Positions 11,606 to 23,774 of a stretch of DNA of 64,000 bases are shown here, piece by piece. Location: NCBI GenBank assembly GCA_007922225.1, contig ML679960.1, positions 5,526,198 through 5,590,197 on the forward strand, in the 5' to 3' direction. The notes beneath the pieces were generated by a model. That model saw only the letters and a list, made by a program, of their open reading frames with translations, did no database searches and was not told where the DNA came from. The stretch comes from Emydura subglobosa. Its lineage: Eukaryota > Chordata > Testudines > Chelidae. Within the stretch, counting starts at the first letter, position 1; each line of letters starts with the position of its first letter. The position numbers and the translations under genes are program-made.

Positions 11606-12420
11606 AGTGTCCCCATCATGTAAGTATGGCACACATTCTTTGTTCCTAGACGCATACATTTACCTTATGTATATTAAAATTCATATTGTTTGATTGCACC
11701 TAATTTAACATGTGACACAGATGTCTCTGGATCAGTGACTTGTACTCTTCATTATTTATTTTTCCCCCAATTTTTGTGTCACCTGAAAATTTTACCAGTG
11801 ATGATTTTATGTTTTCATCCAGGTCACTGATAAAAATGTTATAGTATAGAGCTATGGACAAATCCCTTTGGGATGCCATTGAAAACAGATCCACTCAATG
11901 GAGATTCCCTATTTACAGTTACATTCTGAGAGCTATCAGCTAGCCAGTTTTTAACCTGCTTAATGTGTGTTGTGCTAATTTTATACTGGTCTAATTTTTT
12001 TAATCCAAATGTTGTGCAGTGCCAAGTGAAATACCGTAGAAAAGTTTAAGTATATTACGTCAACACTATTACCTTTATCAACCAAATTTTTAATCTAATC
12101 CAAAAACAAAGATAAAGTTAGTTTCATTTATTACATACCTTTCTTTAATTTTTTACTAATTTTTTCTCTAATTTTTGCTAATAGTATTAATATTTTACTA
12201 ATAATATTAATAACATAATAATATTACATCAACACTATTACATTTATCAACCAACCTTGTAATCTCATCCAAAAAACAAAGATATCAAGTTAGTTTCATT
12301 TATTATATTACCTTTCCTTAATTTTTCACTAATAGAATTCCATATCCACTGCTCCATTTTCTTGCTCAGACTCAATGTCAGGTTGGCAGGCATACAATTA
12401 CTGCATCTTTCTGTTAACTC
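11606..12420 (-). repeat. CR1 LINE, upstream part (interrupted)
   Basis: Continuation of the CR1 from 9953-10628, on the other side of the solo LTR. It includes the reverse of conserved ORF2 text ('cattctttgttcctagacgc', 'ggtcactgataaaaatgtta', 'ctagccagtttttaacctgc'). The upstream limit is approximate. It contains a local tandem duplication at 12052-12330. Confidence 0.8.
12052..12330. repeat. Tandem duplication inside CR1
   Basis: Two diverged copies of a roughly 100-base segment start at 12052 and 12221, 169 bases apart. Both contain 'tcaacactatta', 'tttatcaacca' and 'gttagtttcatttatta'. An AT-rich spacer lies between them. Confidence 0.75.
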
Positions 12421-13869
12421 TTTTTAAGAATGGTATAATATTAGTCATTGCCTTATTTCTTCTTACCATTCTACAACCAAATAGACATTGTTTGTGCCAT
12501 TTACTTATGGATGAGAGGCAGAACGAGGATAAACTTTTCCTGTCACATCTAGAGATTTCACATATGGTATTCTGTGCATGTAGAGAGGAGTAAAATTTTA
12601 GAACTGAGCTACCAAGCAAAGCTGCAAAGAGCATTTTGCCTTTGCAGCGGTACTGAACCATTCACATTTAATTATCACTTTTATAGGAGTTCAACGGTAT
12701 TACATACAAATATTGATATTGTGCTTAACATTTTGAGTAAAAAGTGTTTTTCAGTGTTGAGCCAACCCTGCCCATGTTAAGTATTGTTTTAATGAGTACC
12801 TCTGCGATTATGGAAAAGGCACATTCTGTCTTATATTCTCAGTTTGACTCATATGTACACAACGCCCACTACTGCAAGTATTTTAATAAATTGAAAAGAG
12901 AATACAGCCCTCCAGCTCTAAATGTGAGATAAATACTTATTTTTTCCTTACTAAATTTAATAGGGAACGTTGCTACACAGAGGGCTTTTATGGAAAATTA
13001 ATCCTATGTTTATAGGTACAGCATGAGCAGCAAATATATAAGCTTCCCCAAAATGCTATATCAACCCTACCCTCTCTAGGGGAAAGGAGCTTAATTATTA
13101 TAGCTGGTTGAATCTCAGAAACCCTGACTGATCAAATAAGTTATTTGAAGAAAAAAGGCAAAATCAGTTTAATACAGTATTAAATAAGCCCCTCTAATTA
13201 GTTCACTTTGCTCATCCAATAGTTGGCCTCTCTGGTGATACAAGTGAGTCCTGAATTTGATATTGATTTTTTGATCCACTAAGATATGGACTGACACCAA
13301 TTCACATGCAGAGGCCAACAAAGGGCTTTTGAATGGTGATGACTTTTGGTCACTGGTAATTTTTGGCTTCATTTGGACAGCTGATCTAAAAGTGAAAGCA
13401 TCAATATTCACTTTCCATTCCCTGAACTACCCTGTCAAAGATGTCTTTGGGCACAAAGGGATATTTCTCCTTTATATATAGTATGTGCATGTCTGTTTTT
13501 ATGTCCATATGTTTTCAGTTAATTTGCATATATTATATAATAAATTATTGTTCTCTAGTATTTTATTTGAAAGTAGATATTGGGCTGAAGAATGTCCTGT
13601 TTTACTAAGTACTTGAATAAAACTACAAAATAATAAAAAGAAGTCAATTCATTCTTTGAGTTCTGAAACATAAAATAAAATGCAATAGTAGTGTTTCTGA
13701 GTGATTAAGGACTGTCTAAGATTTTCCAAACTGCTGTAGTTTTTAAACGCATTGAACAACTGCTACAGAAAAATCAGTATTGAACATTCAATCAACTAAT
13801 AACAAAATAGTTGAATTCCATGTATCTGATTAATAGTTTGGGACATATTTTCTCATTTATGCATGTATG
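12421..13869. other. Unassigned noncoding sequence
   Basis: AT-rich. Short frames at 12375-12932 have no recognisable domain. I see no repeat family with confidence. Confidence 0.5.
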
Positions 13870-14020
13870 TAACTTCCAGTTTTGTTACTGATGGGGAAAC
13901 AAGGCATAGAAAGGTTAAGTGACTTCCTTAACATTACACAGTAAATAAGTGATGGGAACAAAACCCAGATATCCTCGGACACCTTCTTTTGTTCTAACCA
14001 TTGCAACAAATTGTGTCCCT
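13870..14020 (-). repeat. MIR-like SINE fragment
   Basis: The reverse of the MIR core is visible: 'gatggggaaacaaggcatag', then 'ggttaagtgacttcctta', 'cattacacagtaaataagtg', and 'tctaaccattgcaac'. These match, in order, the MIR region around the splice-like 'ctctgtgcctcagtttcc' and upstream. It is strongly diverged. Confidence 0.7.
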
Positions 14021-15082
14021 CTACAAAACAATCCTTCATGTCAAAAGGGTTGTACATTTCATAATCTGACCGTAAATGTTCAATATTACTGCATATCACC
14101 AGTAAGCATACATGGGTGTAATAGGGTGACTTGCCCAGGGGTTGGAGGTCTGGGGCTAGGCCAGCCCTGAACACTGGATGAGCCCACCAGGCTTACATCA
14201 GGTGATCCCTAGAGTAAAAGGAAGCAGGAAGCTACAGAGAGGGAGCTGCAGAGTGAAGCTGCATGGAAACATCCTGCAGTGGTCCCTGAGGAAGAGAGAG
14301 TTCCTCAGGGAAGCAGTGGCTGTGCCCAGATTAAGCCTTGGTGGACCACTGCTTGTTTGATTGATAACTTTGTTCATTTAATTTAAAAGAAAAAAAATGA
14401 AGACCCTAAGAAGGGCTGTGTCTGAAAGAGACTGGTGTTTGTTGGAGGAGCCCTGATGAAGGGCAAAACAGGGTCAGGGCACATCCACTGATTTAGTACA
14501 AAATATAAATTAAAAAAGGTGATGCGTCTTCCAGCCCTGAAAGAAAATGCAGCTGTACAAATCTGAAACAAATAAAACAGCTGTGATGCTTGTTTTTTAT
14601 TTAGAATTGCAATAACAACTCTGCCATGACATCACCATGCTCTGGAAAGGCTAAATTAAATATATATGTAAATAAATTAATCGCAAACTTAAGAATCATT
14701 TTGGCAAGTGAGTACTGCATTGAACAAACTCATAATTCTTTGTGCTAGCCAGCACCCCACAGCTCCAGAACAAAAAGGCCTCCACCAAATTTATGGAAAT
14801 AATTAATTTAAAATGGGCTTACTTCAGTGAAGAGTAAAACAAAGTGGCTGTTTACTAAAATGATGAAAGTTGAAGACCTGATCAACAAATCTAAAGGACA
14901 TCAAAAAGGAAATCTGAGACCATACTGCAGTGACAGAGATGGTAGTTATTGCAGAAAATTATTGCAAAACAACATTACTTTCACCAAAGCAAATCCAAGC
15001 TTTTAGAGATCCAGGCTTTATTCAAAATCTATGTAACACCTCTGGCAGGAACCAAAGGTTCTGATAAATAAACAGAGGACAA
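14021..15082. other. Unassigned; mildly GC-enriched 14100-14360
   Basis: The first 300 bases are GC-enriched ('agagagggagctgcagag') and could be a decayed LTR fragment, but no termini, TATA or poly-A signal can be assigned. The rest is AT-rich and plain. Confidence 0.4.
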
Positions 15083-15350
15083 AAACAACGAGAGTCCTGT
15101 AGCACTTTAAAGACTAACAAATTTAATTTCTGCAGGCATAAGCTTTCATGGGCTGTAACCCACTTCGTCAGATGTAAGGAATAGAAATCACATAGGAGGT
15201 ATATATATATACATATCCAAGGGTAAGTAACAACAATGGGGAAAGTAGATAAAAGCAAAGTCCATTCAGTTAGAGTAGTTGAGGCCTATTCACAACCATT
15301 GACAGAGGACAGAATGTACATTGATAAAGTCCTGAGAAAAAATAAATTGG
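15083..15350 (+). repeat. Turtle-type interspersed repeat
   Basis: Starts 'aacgagagtcctgtagcact', then 'aagactaacaaatttaattt', 'cataagctttcatgggct' and 'acccacttcgtcagatg'. I recognise this string as a very common interspersed repeat in turtle DNA. I cannot name its class. The 3' limit is uncertain. Confidence 0.55.
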
Positions 15351-17909
15351 TGGATCATTAAAGTTTAGCGTCATTAAAGTTTTAATTAAGAATGAGAAAT
15401 TGTAGATGGAAAGGGACACTGGATAGATAAAAAAATAGTCTTTTTTTTTTTTTTTCTGACTCCCTTACTGAAGTTGTAGTTAAAGAACTGACACTAACTG
15501 GAATAGAATCTAGTACAAAGGGTGAGTATTAAAGGACATATCATTGCCTGTTCCATCCTGTGAAAGTGGCATGGATGCTTTGCAGTGCTCCCACTGGTCC
15601 CAGCTTTGTCGCTCAAGGTTCCAGCAGGTGAGAGATGCTTTGACAATGAATGGGCTGGAAAATGAACGGAAAGGAGGACACCACCCATAAGAAATTTCAA
15701 CATAATATTTAGGGTTTTTTTTTTTTTTTATTTCAATATGAAAATCATCCTTAAAATAAATAAAATGATGGTAATGTTGCACAAAGATTTAACCATAGAA
15801 CTATTCAAGTTTCCTTTGTATCAGGCATAATTTGCAAGGGTTCATGAGTCTTTGTACTTAATTCTAAAATTACCTCCCACCTGATATTTTTCATTGTTTA
15901 GTACTTTGCATTGGGTGCTATTGAATAAAACAAAGCTGGAAACCAAGAGATATTTGAGATAAAATGTTTCCAAAAACATTTGTTTTTTTCCTCCAGAAGC
16001 AAAAAATCTTTCCCATACTCAAGACACGATGCCTTTTAATCTTCAAACTTTGAAATAATATTTCCTCAGGTTAGAGAATATATATAAAGAGCAACATTTA
16101 TGAGGAAGTCAGAGAAGACTCAAAATCAGACTTAAGAACTAGAGAGAATTTTATCTATGGATTTTACTGACATGTACAAGTTCAAACTTCAGGGACTGCA
16201 AAAAAGCCATTATTGGCATCTTAAATGAAATATTTTAAGACAGGTAACAATATCCGTCTTTAAACGTTACATGGAGGTTTTAAAACTACTTCTATTAGTG
16301 TTTCAAAGCTTCTGTTCAGGGCACAATTGCTAGACCTAGGTGTAGTTCATGGAAGATTTCACTACACGCTAACTCTCCAGATTGCTTCCAGTTATAGGTA
16401 TCTTCTGTTGCAATCCATCATCTATAGAGATATTGCTATAGAGTTATTAGAGCTATCAGAGGAAAAATCTTCATTTGCGTACTAACTCTGTTATATGGCA
16501 AAGATCAGGACACTAGTGATAGCCCGTAACTTTTTTTTTTTGCAGTCTGTATGTAAGCTGGACCATACCATAAAAGATATATCCACTTCAAGAAATAATT
16601 TCAAAGTATCAACAGTACAGAATACCTTTTAGTAGTTCAGACTCAGTCTACATAAAGCTGTGAAGGGCTATCACTGCAAATCATTATGGTAAGGTTAGCA
16701 AAGTGAGCATTTTGCAATTTAAAATTAATTATTGTTCCATTGCACTGTTTGGCATGTCTCAATGGTGCAGGTATTTAAAGATATATTTTCTCATCTTGCC
16801 ATTTACCCTGGATTGTTCAACTTGGGAGATGGTCTCAATCAATTTAGAAACACAATTTAGAAAACTGCCATAGACACTGTCTCAGTAGCAAAATGAATTC
16901 ATAACAAGGGTTTTCTTAAAGGGTTATTGCTGCAGGTATGGAAAACGGTGATACAGGATCCTAGGCACCTATCAACAGGACCCTATGTTGAGCCCTTCTG
17001 CCCAACCTCCTCACTGTAGCCCCTTTCTCACCCCTTCCATGCTTTCTTTACCTTGTGTATCCTTTATTCCTGTGAATCACAAGGAAATGTGATTCATCGA
17101 GTTATTGCCCTTTTCAGAGACCCCCCCCCCCCTTGTTGGTCTTTATTTGGCTCTCTGGGTCTTTATAAGAAGGATGTACAATAGATGCCAAATGGTTCTT
17201 TCAACCATGGTGCTTTGAGTCTGACTGACAGGTTTGCTTCATATTTATACAAATAGAATTTGAACCAAGATCTTCATCTTTCCAAGATGTACTTTTTGAA
17301 TTTGAGGTCTCCAAAGACAACCTTAGTATGTCCCTTTTTCTTACAGCTTCCCTCATCTGTATCTTTCCTTTAACTGACTGTACATTTAAATCCCAGATCT
17401 AGGCATACATCCTTGTGATTTACTCTGGCATTTCAACAGCATGCTCTTGTAGACCTACTCCATAAAACAAATACACAAATGTTTTGGGACCTCAGCTCAG
17501 GAAGACATATTGATTACTTCACCTGCCTCCAAACCAGTGCTTGCCGTCATTATCTCAGATACCTACACTTTTAGTACAAATTTCCTGGAAATCTGTACTT
17601 CCAGAAATACAGTCCTACTTTCAGACTGTGGGCAGAGTTTTTGATTCTGTTTAAAAATATGAAAAAAGCAAAGTGTGTCCGACTGAAAGCTGCCCAGCGT
17701 TAAATTGGATATTGAGGGAGAGCAACATATGCATCTGGGTTGTTTGGTTAATCCTAAACTATTTCTCTGTGCCTTTCCCCCTGATTTCTAATGATTACTC
17801 CAGTATGTACCCCAGCAGACTATTAGCTGAAAAATGCCAGCATTGAAGAATGCTACAATAGCCACAGCAGAAGCCACTGCCTTTCCATTGAATTGCAGTA
17901 CCATGAATG
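15351..17909. other. Unassigned noncoding sequence
   Basis: No gene. Contains poly-T runs near 15440 and 15718 and a C run near 17121-17133. No repeat family is recognised. Confidence 0.5.
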
Positions 17910-18920
17910 AATAGAATAATAAAAGATTAAGGTTGGAAGGGACATCAGGAGGTGATCTAGTCCAACCCCGTGCTCAAAGTAGGACCAACGCCAACTAAAT
18001 CATCCCAGGCAGAGTTTTGTCAAGCCGGGCCTTGGAAACCTCTAAGGATAGAGATTCCACCAACTCCTTAGGTAACCTATTCCACCCTCCTAGTGAAAAA
18101 GATTTTCCTAACATCCAACCTAGACCTCCCCCACTGTAACTTGAGACAATTGTTCCTAGCTCTGCCATCTACTACCACTGAGAACAGCCTAGCTCCATCC
18201 TCCCTGGAACCCCCTTTCAGGTATTTAAAGGCTGCTATCAAATTCCCCCTCATTCTTCTTTTCTGCTGACTAAACAAGCCTAGTTTCCTTCGCTTCTCTT
18301 CGTAAGTCATGTGCGCCAGCCCTCTAATCCTTTTTGTTGTCCTTTTCTGGACTCTCTCCAATTTGTCCACATCCTTTGTGTAGTGGGGAGCCCAAAACTG
18401 GACACAATACTCCAAATGTGGCCTCACAAGTGCTGAATAGAGGGGAATAATCACTTCCCTCGATCTGCTGGCAATGTTCCTACTAATGTAATCCAGTATG
18501 CCATTAGCCTTCTTGGCAATAAGGGCACACTGTTGACTCATATCCAGCTTCTTGTCCACTGTAACCTCCAGGTCCTTTTCTGCAGAACTGCCAACTGCCT
18601 AGCCAGTTGGTCCCCAGTCTGTAGCAGTGCATGGGATTATTCTGTCCTAAGTGCAGGACTCTGCACTTGTCCTTGTTGAATCTTGGATTTTTTTTGGCCC
18701 AATCCTCCAATTTGTCTAGGTCACTCTGTATCCTATCCCTAGCCTCCAAGATATCTATCACTCTTCCCCGCTTAGTCTCATCTGCAAACTTGCTGAGGGC
18801 ACAATCCACCCCATCCTCCAGATCATTAATGAAGATGTTGAACAAAACTGGCCCCAGCACCAACCCCTGGGGCACTCTACTTGTTAGTGGCTGCCAACTG
18901 GACATCGAGCCATTGATCAG
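17910..18920 (-). pseudogene. CR1 LINE ORF2 3' half (reverse transcriptase remnant)
   Basis: Relatively well-preserved minus-strand CR1, 5'-truncated near 18920, with its 3' end at 17910 ('ggttggaagggacatcagg'). Two open frames cover the C-terminal half of the ORF2 protein: 18504-18905 (133 codons) and 18077-18559 (160 codons). They lie in different frames, so a frameshift separates them. The first has 'VPQG', 'LFNIFINDLEDG' and the catalytic motif as 'FADETK' (18771-18788), where active CR1 has FADD; the second Asp is Glu. The second has the typical 'LEYCVQFWAPHYTKDVDKLE' followed by 'RVQKRTTKRI'. ORF2 normally supplies endonuclease and reverse transcriptase for target-primed insertion. This copy is dead. 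Confidence 0.9.
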
Positions 18921-19289
18921 TAAGAATAGAGAGATTGGAAGCTAAACATCATGGGTAGGGATAGATTTTTTTATTAGAATTTGAAGAGCTTGCTGAAAAT
19001 ATTTCTATTTCTCTTGAAAGAAATTCTGAGGAAGTGAGGAGAGAAACTGGAAATTTTTGCACTTCAAGTTACTGGACTTAGAGACTACATAAATAAGAAA
19101 TTACAAACCATAGTCACATAGTCTGTTTTCTTTGCTACAAGACCAGCATAGTTTACACCACATAGTTCTGTACATGTCTGGCAAACAAGTGCATTTAATC
19201 TAGGGATATGATACTATATCTAGTTTTCTTGAGCATTTACACTCTATCCGTGGCTATATATGGATTTTTCTCTACAATATGTCTCATTT
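18921..19289. other. Unassigned noncoding sequence
   Basis: No supported feature. Confidence 0.5.
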
Positions 19290-19445
19290 TGACTCATCTG
19301 TTTTCTTTCATCTTATACTCAGATCATAAAGTCTTTGGCCAGGGAGCATTTTTTTGTTCTGTGTTTGTTACAGCACCTATCACAATGGGGTCCTGGTCAA
19401 TGATTTGGGCTTACAGGTACTATAGCAGTAATAATAATAATAAGA
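19290..19445 (+). repeat. L2-like LINE tail, second copy
   Basis: Same tail as at 3180-3345: 'ttctgtgtttgttacagcac', 'ctatcacaatggggtcctgg', then an (AAT)n-like end 'gtaataataataataag'. Confidence 0.65.
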
Positions 19446-19981
19446 AGAAAGGCAAAGAAAATATAGGAAATAAGATAGTAAATGAAGGGATGTAGAAGTA
19501 AGGGGTCATTAGCAGATTTGAAAAGCAATGAAGTGAAGTGTTGATCCACATCAAGAATCTGAAAGATACAGAGTTTTCTGTGGGGGATGTTGCAAATAAA
19601 TTTAGCTTCCTCAAGTAAGCTGACAAAAAATAGCTCTGTCATTGAAAATCTCAAGAACCAGTTGGGAAGCAAGTCCGTATTTAAATGATTTTATGCTTGC
19701 ACTCGGTTTTTAAACAATGAGCATCACTGAATATCATCTAAATGTCAGAAAAACTAACAGGATACTAGTAGAATCCTTATTTGGATGTAGTATCATGACT
19801 TGGAAAAACAAAAGTAAAGAAAGATGCAGGAATGTGGTCAATTAAATATACATTTTGATGAATAACAGAACCTGTTTGCTGGGTGGATACAATGAACAAT
19901 GGTATTATGGCATGATGAGATAATTTCTCTGGAAGTGAAGGTGGCATAGAGACACTAACTCAACTCTACACATGCCACCTC
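19446..19981. other. Unassigned noncoding sequence
   Basis: No supported feature. Confidence 0.5.
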
Positions 19982-20128
19982 ATAGAATCATAGACTTTAA
20001 GGTCAGAAGGGACCATTATGATCATCTAGTCTGACCTCCTTCACAACACAGGACACAGAATCTCACCCACCGACTCCTGTAATAGACCCCTAACCTATGA
20101 CTGACTTACTGAAGTCCTCAAATCATGG
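19982..20128 (-). repeat. CR1 LINE 3' end (interrupted)
   Basis: Minus-strand CR1 3' terminus: 'atagaatcatagactttaag', 'gtcagaagggaccattatg', 'tctagtctgacctcctt'. It stops at 'cctcaaatcatgg', where an LTR has inserted, and resumes at 21037. Confidence 0.9.
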
Positions 20129-21036
20129 TGTTGTGCAAAATTAAGCACTCGGGACTTTTTCAAGGGGAAAAGGCAGTATGCCGCATTTATTGACAGAAAC
20201 TAAAGTAATAACTAACTTAAACCTACACATACACACATACACGCGCCCAAACGTAGCAGAAAGCATTCTATAGTTATATATAGCTACCAGTCCTGATTGT
20301 GGCTTGAGATCGTAGCTAGGGTCTGTTGCTGGAGTTCGTGGCTCGTGTCAGCTACCTGCCCAGGGAAGCTGGGCACGAGGAGAGCAGGGTCTTTGTCGTG
20401 CGCACACCGACACTCTTCTTTAGATGATATGTAGAACACTGTTTTTCCCCCAAAGCCTGGAAATCTCACCCAGTCTTTTATAGGTTTTTCAGTTCTGCTG
20501 TGTCACGTCGCTTCTCTGTGACCGTTGATTGCTTGTACAATAGCAGACGTGACTTTCAGCTTGTTCTTTGATGTCTTGATTAAGTTTAAGTTTTTCTGCG
20601 GTGGATCCTTCTTTGCTTTTTGGGGCTATGTTCACACTCTTCAGCCTAGGATGGACTTCACACTTCATCAGGACAACTTCATCAGGACAAGCTGGCAGTT
20701 TGGGTCTGACTCACACACACATACACCCTCCATTCATAGCTTGTTCAGATAACTATCTTATTCATCTAAAGGTTTAGAAAGGGTTTGACACAAGATAGGG
20801 TCAAAATGAGGTTTTTACACAAGATGGAGTACATAGGTCAAAATGGGGTTTTACATTCACAATATGGAGTATGACTGAGAGAAGTTTAAATGTTACATGA
20901 TTTCAATAATAACCATATAGAGGTTGACACAAATAAGGGTATGAATTAAAAGCTATGAATTAATCTACAGGGTTACAATTACAATTAAAAGCTCTGACTT
21001 AAGTTCCAGGGTTACAATTACAATTTTATTCCTACA
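20129..21036 (-). mobile_element. Solo LTR with 4-bp target duplication
   Basis: This 908-base insertion begins 'tgttgtgcaa' and ends 'attcctaca' (TG...CA), flanked by 'atgg' at 20125-20128 and 21037-21040. On the minus strand a TATA-like 'cctataaaag' lies at 20475-20484 and an AATAAA at 20186-20191, giving U3 (20490-21036), R and a short U5. The U3 holds small tandem repeats: 'acttcatcagga' twice near 20655-20685, and 'cagggttacaattacaatt' twice near 20969 and 21007. A 4-bp duplication fits an ERV1-type element. No internal genes remain. It splits the CR1. Confidence 0.85.
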
Positions 21037-21240
21037 ATGGTTTAAAGACTTCAAGGTACAGAGAATCCACCAGCAAGTGATCCGTGCCCCATGCTGCAGA
21101 GGAAGGCTGTCATAGATCCCTGATAGGCTTTCTTGTTGTTTATTTATTGAACAAACCTTTGTAGTTACTGATATTAAATTCAATATTAACTATATCTCCA
21201 TTTCAAACATTGTTTTCCAGTCATCCTGTATATCAAGGAT
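21037..21240 (-). repeat. CR1 LINE, continuation after solo LTR
   Basis: Continues the CR1 of 19982-20128: 'tttaaagacttcaaggtaca', 'gagaatccaccagcaagtga', 'ccatgctgcagaggaaggc'. The same text is seen in the CR1 at 33235-33330. The upstream limit is approximate. Confidence 0.75.
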
Positions 21241-22049
21241 GAGAGCAAGAAATACAGTGTACCCATATTGCTGTAATTTACTAACATTATTGTAATGCAG
21301 TACGTTACTGCTTAGTTATATAGAATTTAAGATTTCAACTGTCACTGATAGAACAAATATTTTGTGACGTGTGATGTGCCTCTCATTTAAATGAAAAGCT
21401 GATCACAGGATGTCTTTTTCACTGACATCTCACAACCTTGGTTGCATGCCTCAACTGAAAAAGACATGGCACAAAATGCTGCTGCCCGCTCTGACATTTT
21501 GTATAGACTATATCCATTCAGTTGCATTCTGGTATTCATGATATTCTGAATCAGTTATGTAAACTACAGAATATTTCTAATTTATCTGAAAAACTTGTAT
21601 TGAATTACACTTGAATTACTTATTAAAAAATAATACAAAATGAGTACTACTAATTTTTAAAAAAATGTATACATACATGTGCAGACTGTGACTAATTTGT
21701 TAGTTTGCTAATTGGCCAAAAGTCCCAAAGCATATCGCACATTCAGATAATCCTCCTGAGTGCTGAAGTTTGCATTTGAATCCCTGAGGAAGTCCCAATT
21801 TGTGTAAAATCAGATATTTCTCTAATAATTATATATCTGCAGAAACACGTATGTAATTTATTCCAGAAAGCACATGAAATTGTTTTGTATTTCTGATAAG
21901 CTTCTTTCAGAATGGAATATGTGTAGCATTATTTATTCTATATTTGGTTTTGCATCCATCAACCCATTAATGTATGATCTGGGTGTCATATATTACTGTT
22001 CCACAAAAGACACTATGCTGAGAATGTGATTGTTTTAAGCATTCTGTAG
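21241..22049. other. Unassigned noncoding sequence
   Basis: No supported feature. Confidence 0.5.
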
Positions 22050-22230
22050 TAGGGCTGGCAGGAAATTTTTTACAAAAAAAATTGAAAAAAAATATGCTCC
22101 ACCCTTCCCCCCATATCTTGTTCAGGTATAGCATTGGTCAGAAAATATTAACAATGGAAATTCAGTGAAAAACAAACATTTTTCAAACTGACATTTCCCC
22201 CCCTCCCCAGTTTTCCAACCAACTCCACTC
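22050..22230. repeat. AT-rich MITE-like repeat, copy 3
   Basis: Clearest copy of the family. It begins 'gtagggctggcaggaaattt' and ends 'ttttccaaccaactccactc', whose reverse is 'gagtggagttggttggaaaa'. The ends therefore form an inverted pair of the type ag(g/a)gctggnnggaaa. The interior is AT-rich with no coding potential. Confidence 0.6.
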
Positions 22231-23774
22231 AAATTCATAAACTTAATTCTGCTCTCTTTACATATGCATTATAATAATCTCTAATTAAATATAATCTACT
22301 ATTCTCTAAATAATTTACACACAGAGACACACACATCATACTTTATTCTACAACCTTAACTATATATGAATATCATCTTCTGGTGCAGTGGACTACTGTA
22401 TATATACACACACACCAAATAAACACAATCCAGGAAAGTCATTTATACACAAGCTGCACAAGGAGGGAGAAGAGCTCTTTCAGATCTTGCTGAATAGCAT
22501 CTTACAAATATAGTCTTCAAGGCTGTATAAAAAGATTATCCATGATAAGATACTATGGCACATCAGAGCAATATTTTTGTTTGGAGATTTTCTTTAGCCC
22601 TTTTGCAAGATTCTAATTTTGGCTCTAAATAAGTGCAGTGCTAAAATCAGAATCAAACCCTGTGACTGAACAATTCTAAGTCTAACTGGAGAATCTGAGT
22701 GCTCCTTCGCTCTCTGTGAACTCAGTAAAAGAAAATGCTATACTTCAGTAGAGACTAGACAACACCGAGAATAAAGCTACTCCAGGAAGTGACGAGCCTT
22801 CTCACCTTCCACTGACTACCGTGGAAGCTGAGGCTGATCACTGCCACGAACAGCTGCTCAGAACATTGCAAGTCAATTATTTGTAATTATGTATGTATGT
22901 ATATGTAATTTGTCAATTATTTGTAACTGGAGGTTTGGATTATGGGATCCACATAGTCACACATCCTGTGATCCTTTTTCTGTCCCTCCACTAACCTTCT
23001 TGAATGCCACCTGCTTTCACCATACAGTCCCACCTCAGAGCTGTCTTGGTGCAGAGGATCTTGCCTGGGCCTCCACACTGCAGGTGGAATTCAGCTGAAG
23101 TGAATTTAGTCAATTTTTACAGCATCCAGTTGAACATTGTCACACTTTAACCTTCATTTTCCTTTCATCCTTACTCCTCAGTTTTTTAGAGTAGGTCACA
23201 AACAAGCTCCACTGAAATACTTCTTTAAGCTGTTTAATTGTGATTTTTTGTGAGTCATTGTGTTTTTTAAATCTGCCATGAGCAAAGATTTTTAAAATCC
23301 TCTTTAAAAGAAATCTGTTCTTTCTAATTTAGTTATCAGTGAAAGAGCTAACCAGAGAGAAGGGAGGAGAAGGCAACTGAGGAGAAATAATAGACATCAA
23401 AATACTTTGCTTGGCACAAAACATCCACCTACAACAGAGAACACAAGGATCTGACTCTTGGATGCTTTCCCAAATACCGAAGAGAGGTTACATAGTTCTA
23501 ACAAAGAGAGGACCTTGAGATAGTCCTGTCAAGAAATCAGAAAGAACTCCTACAGTGCTGTTATGCACCTTCAATAATTTATTCTCCAAAGCAGAGATTT
23601 CATAAGAAAGAAGTCCCTTGATATTATTAGGCACCTCAAGGATTTTTTATTCCACAGAAGCCTCATGAATGGCTTGAATGAAACCTGATCTTTTCAGTTG
23701 ATTAAAACTTAACTCTGAAGAAATTTTACATCAGAATGACTGACTCAAAATTATCACTCAAAGTGGAGTTACAA
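22231..23774. other. Unassigned noncoding sequence
   Basis: No gene. A 15-base direct repeat 'gtcaattatttgtaa' occurs at about 22871 and 22911, around a (GTAT)n tract. Confidence 0.5.
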
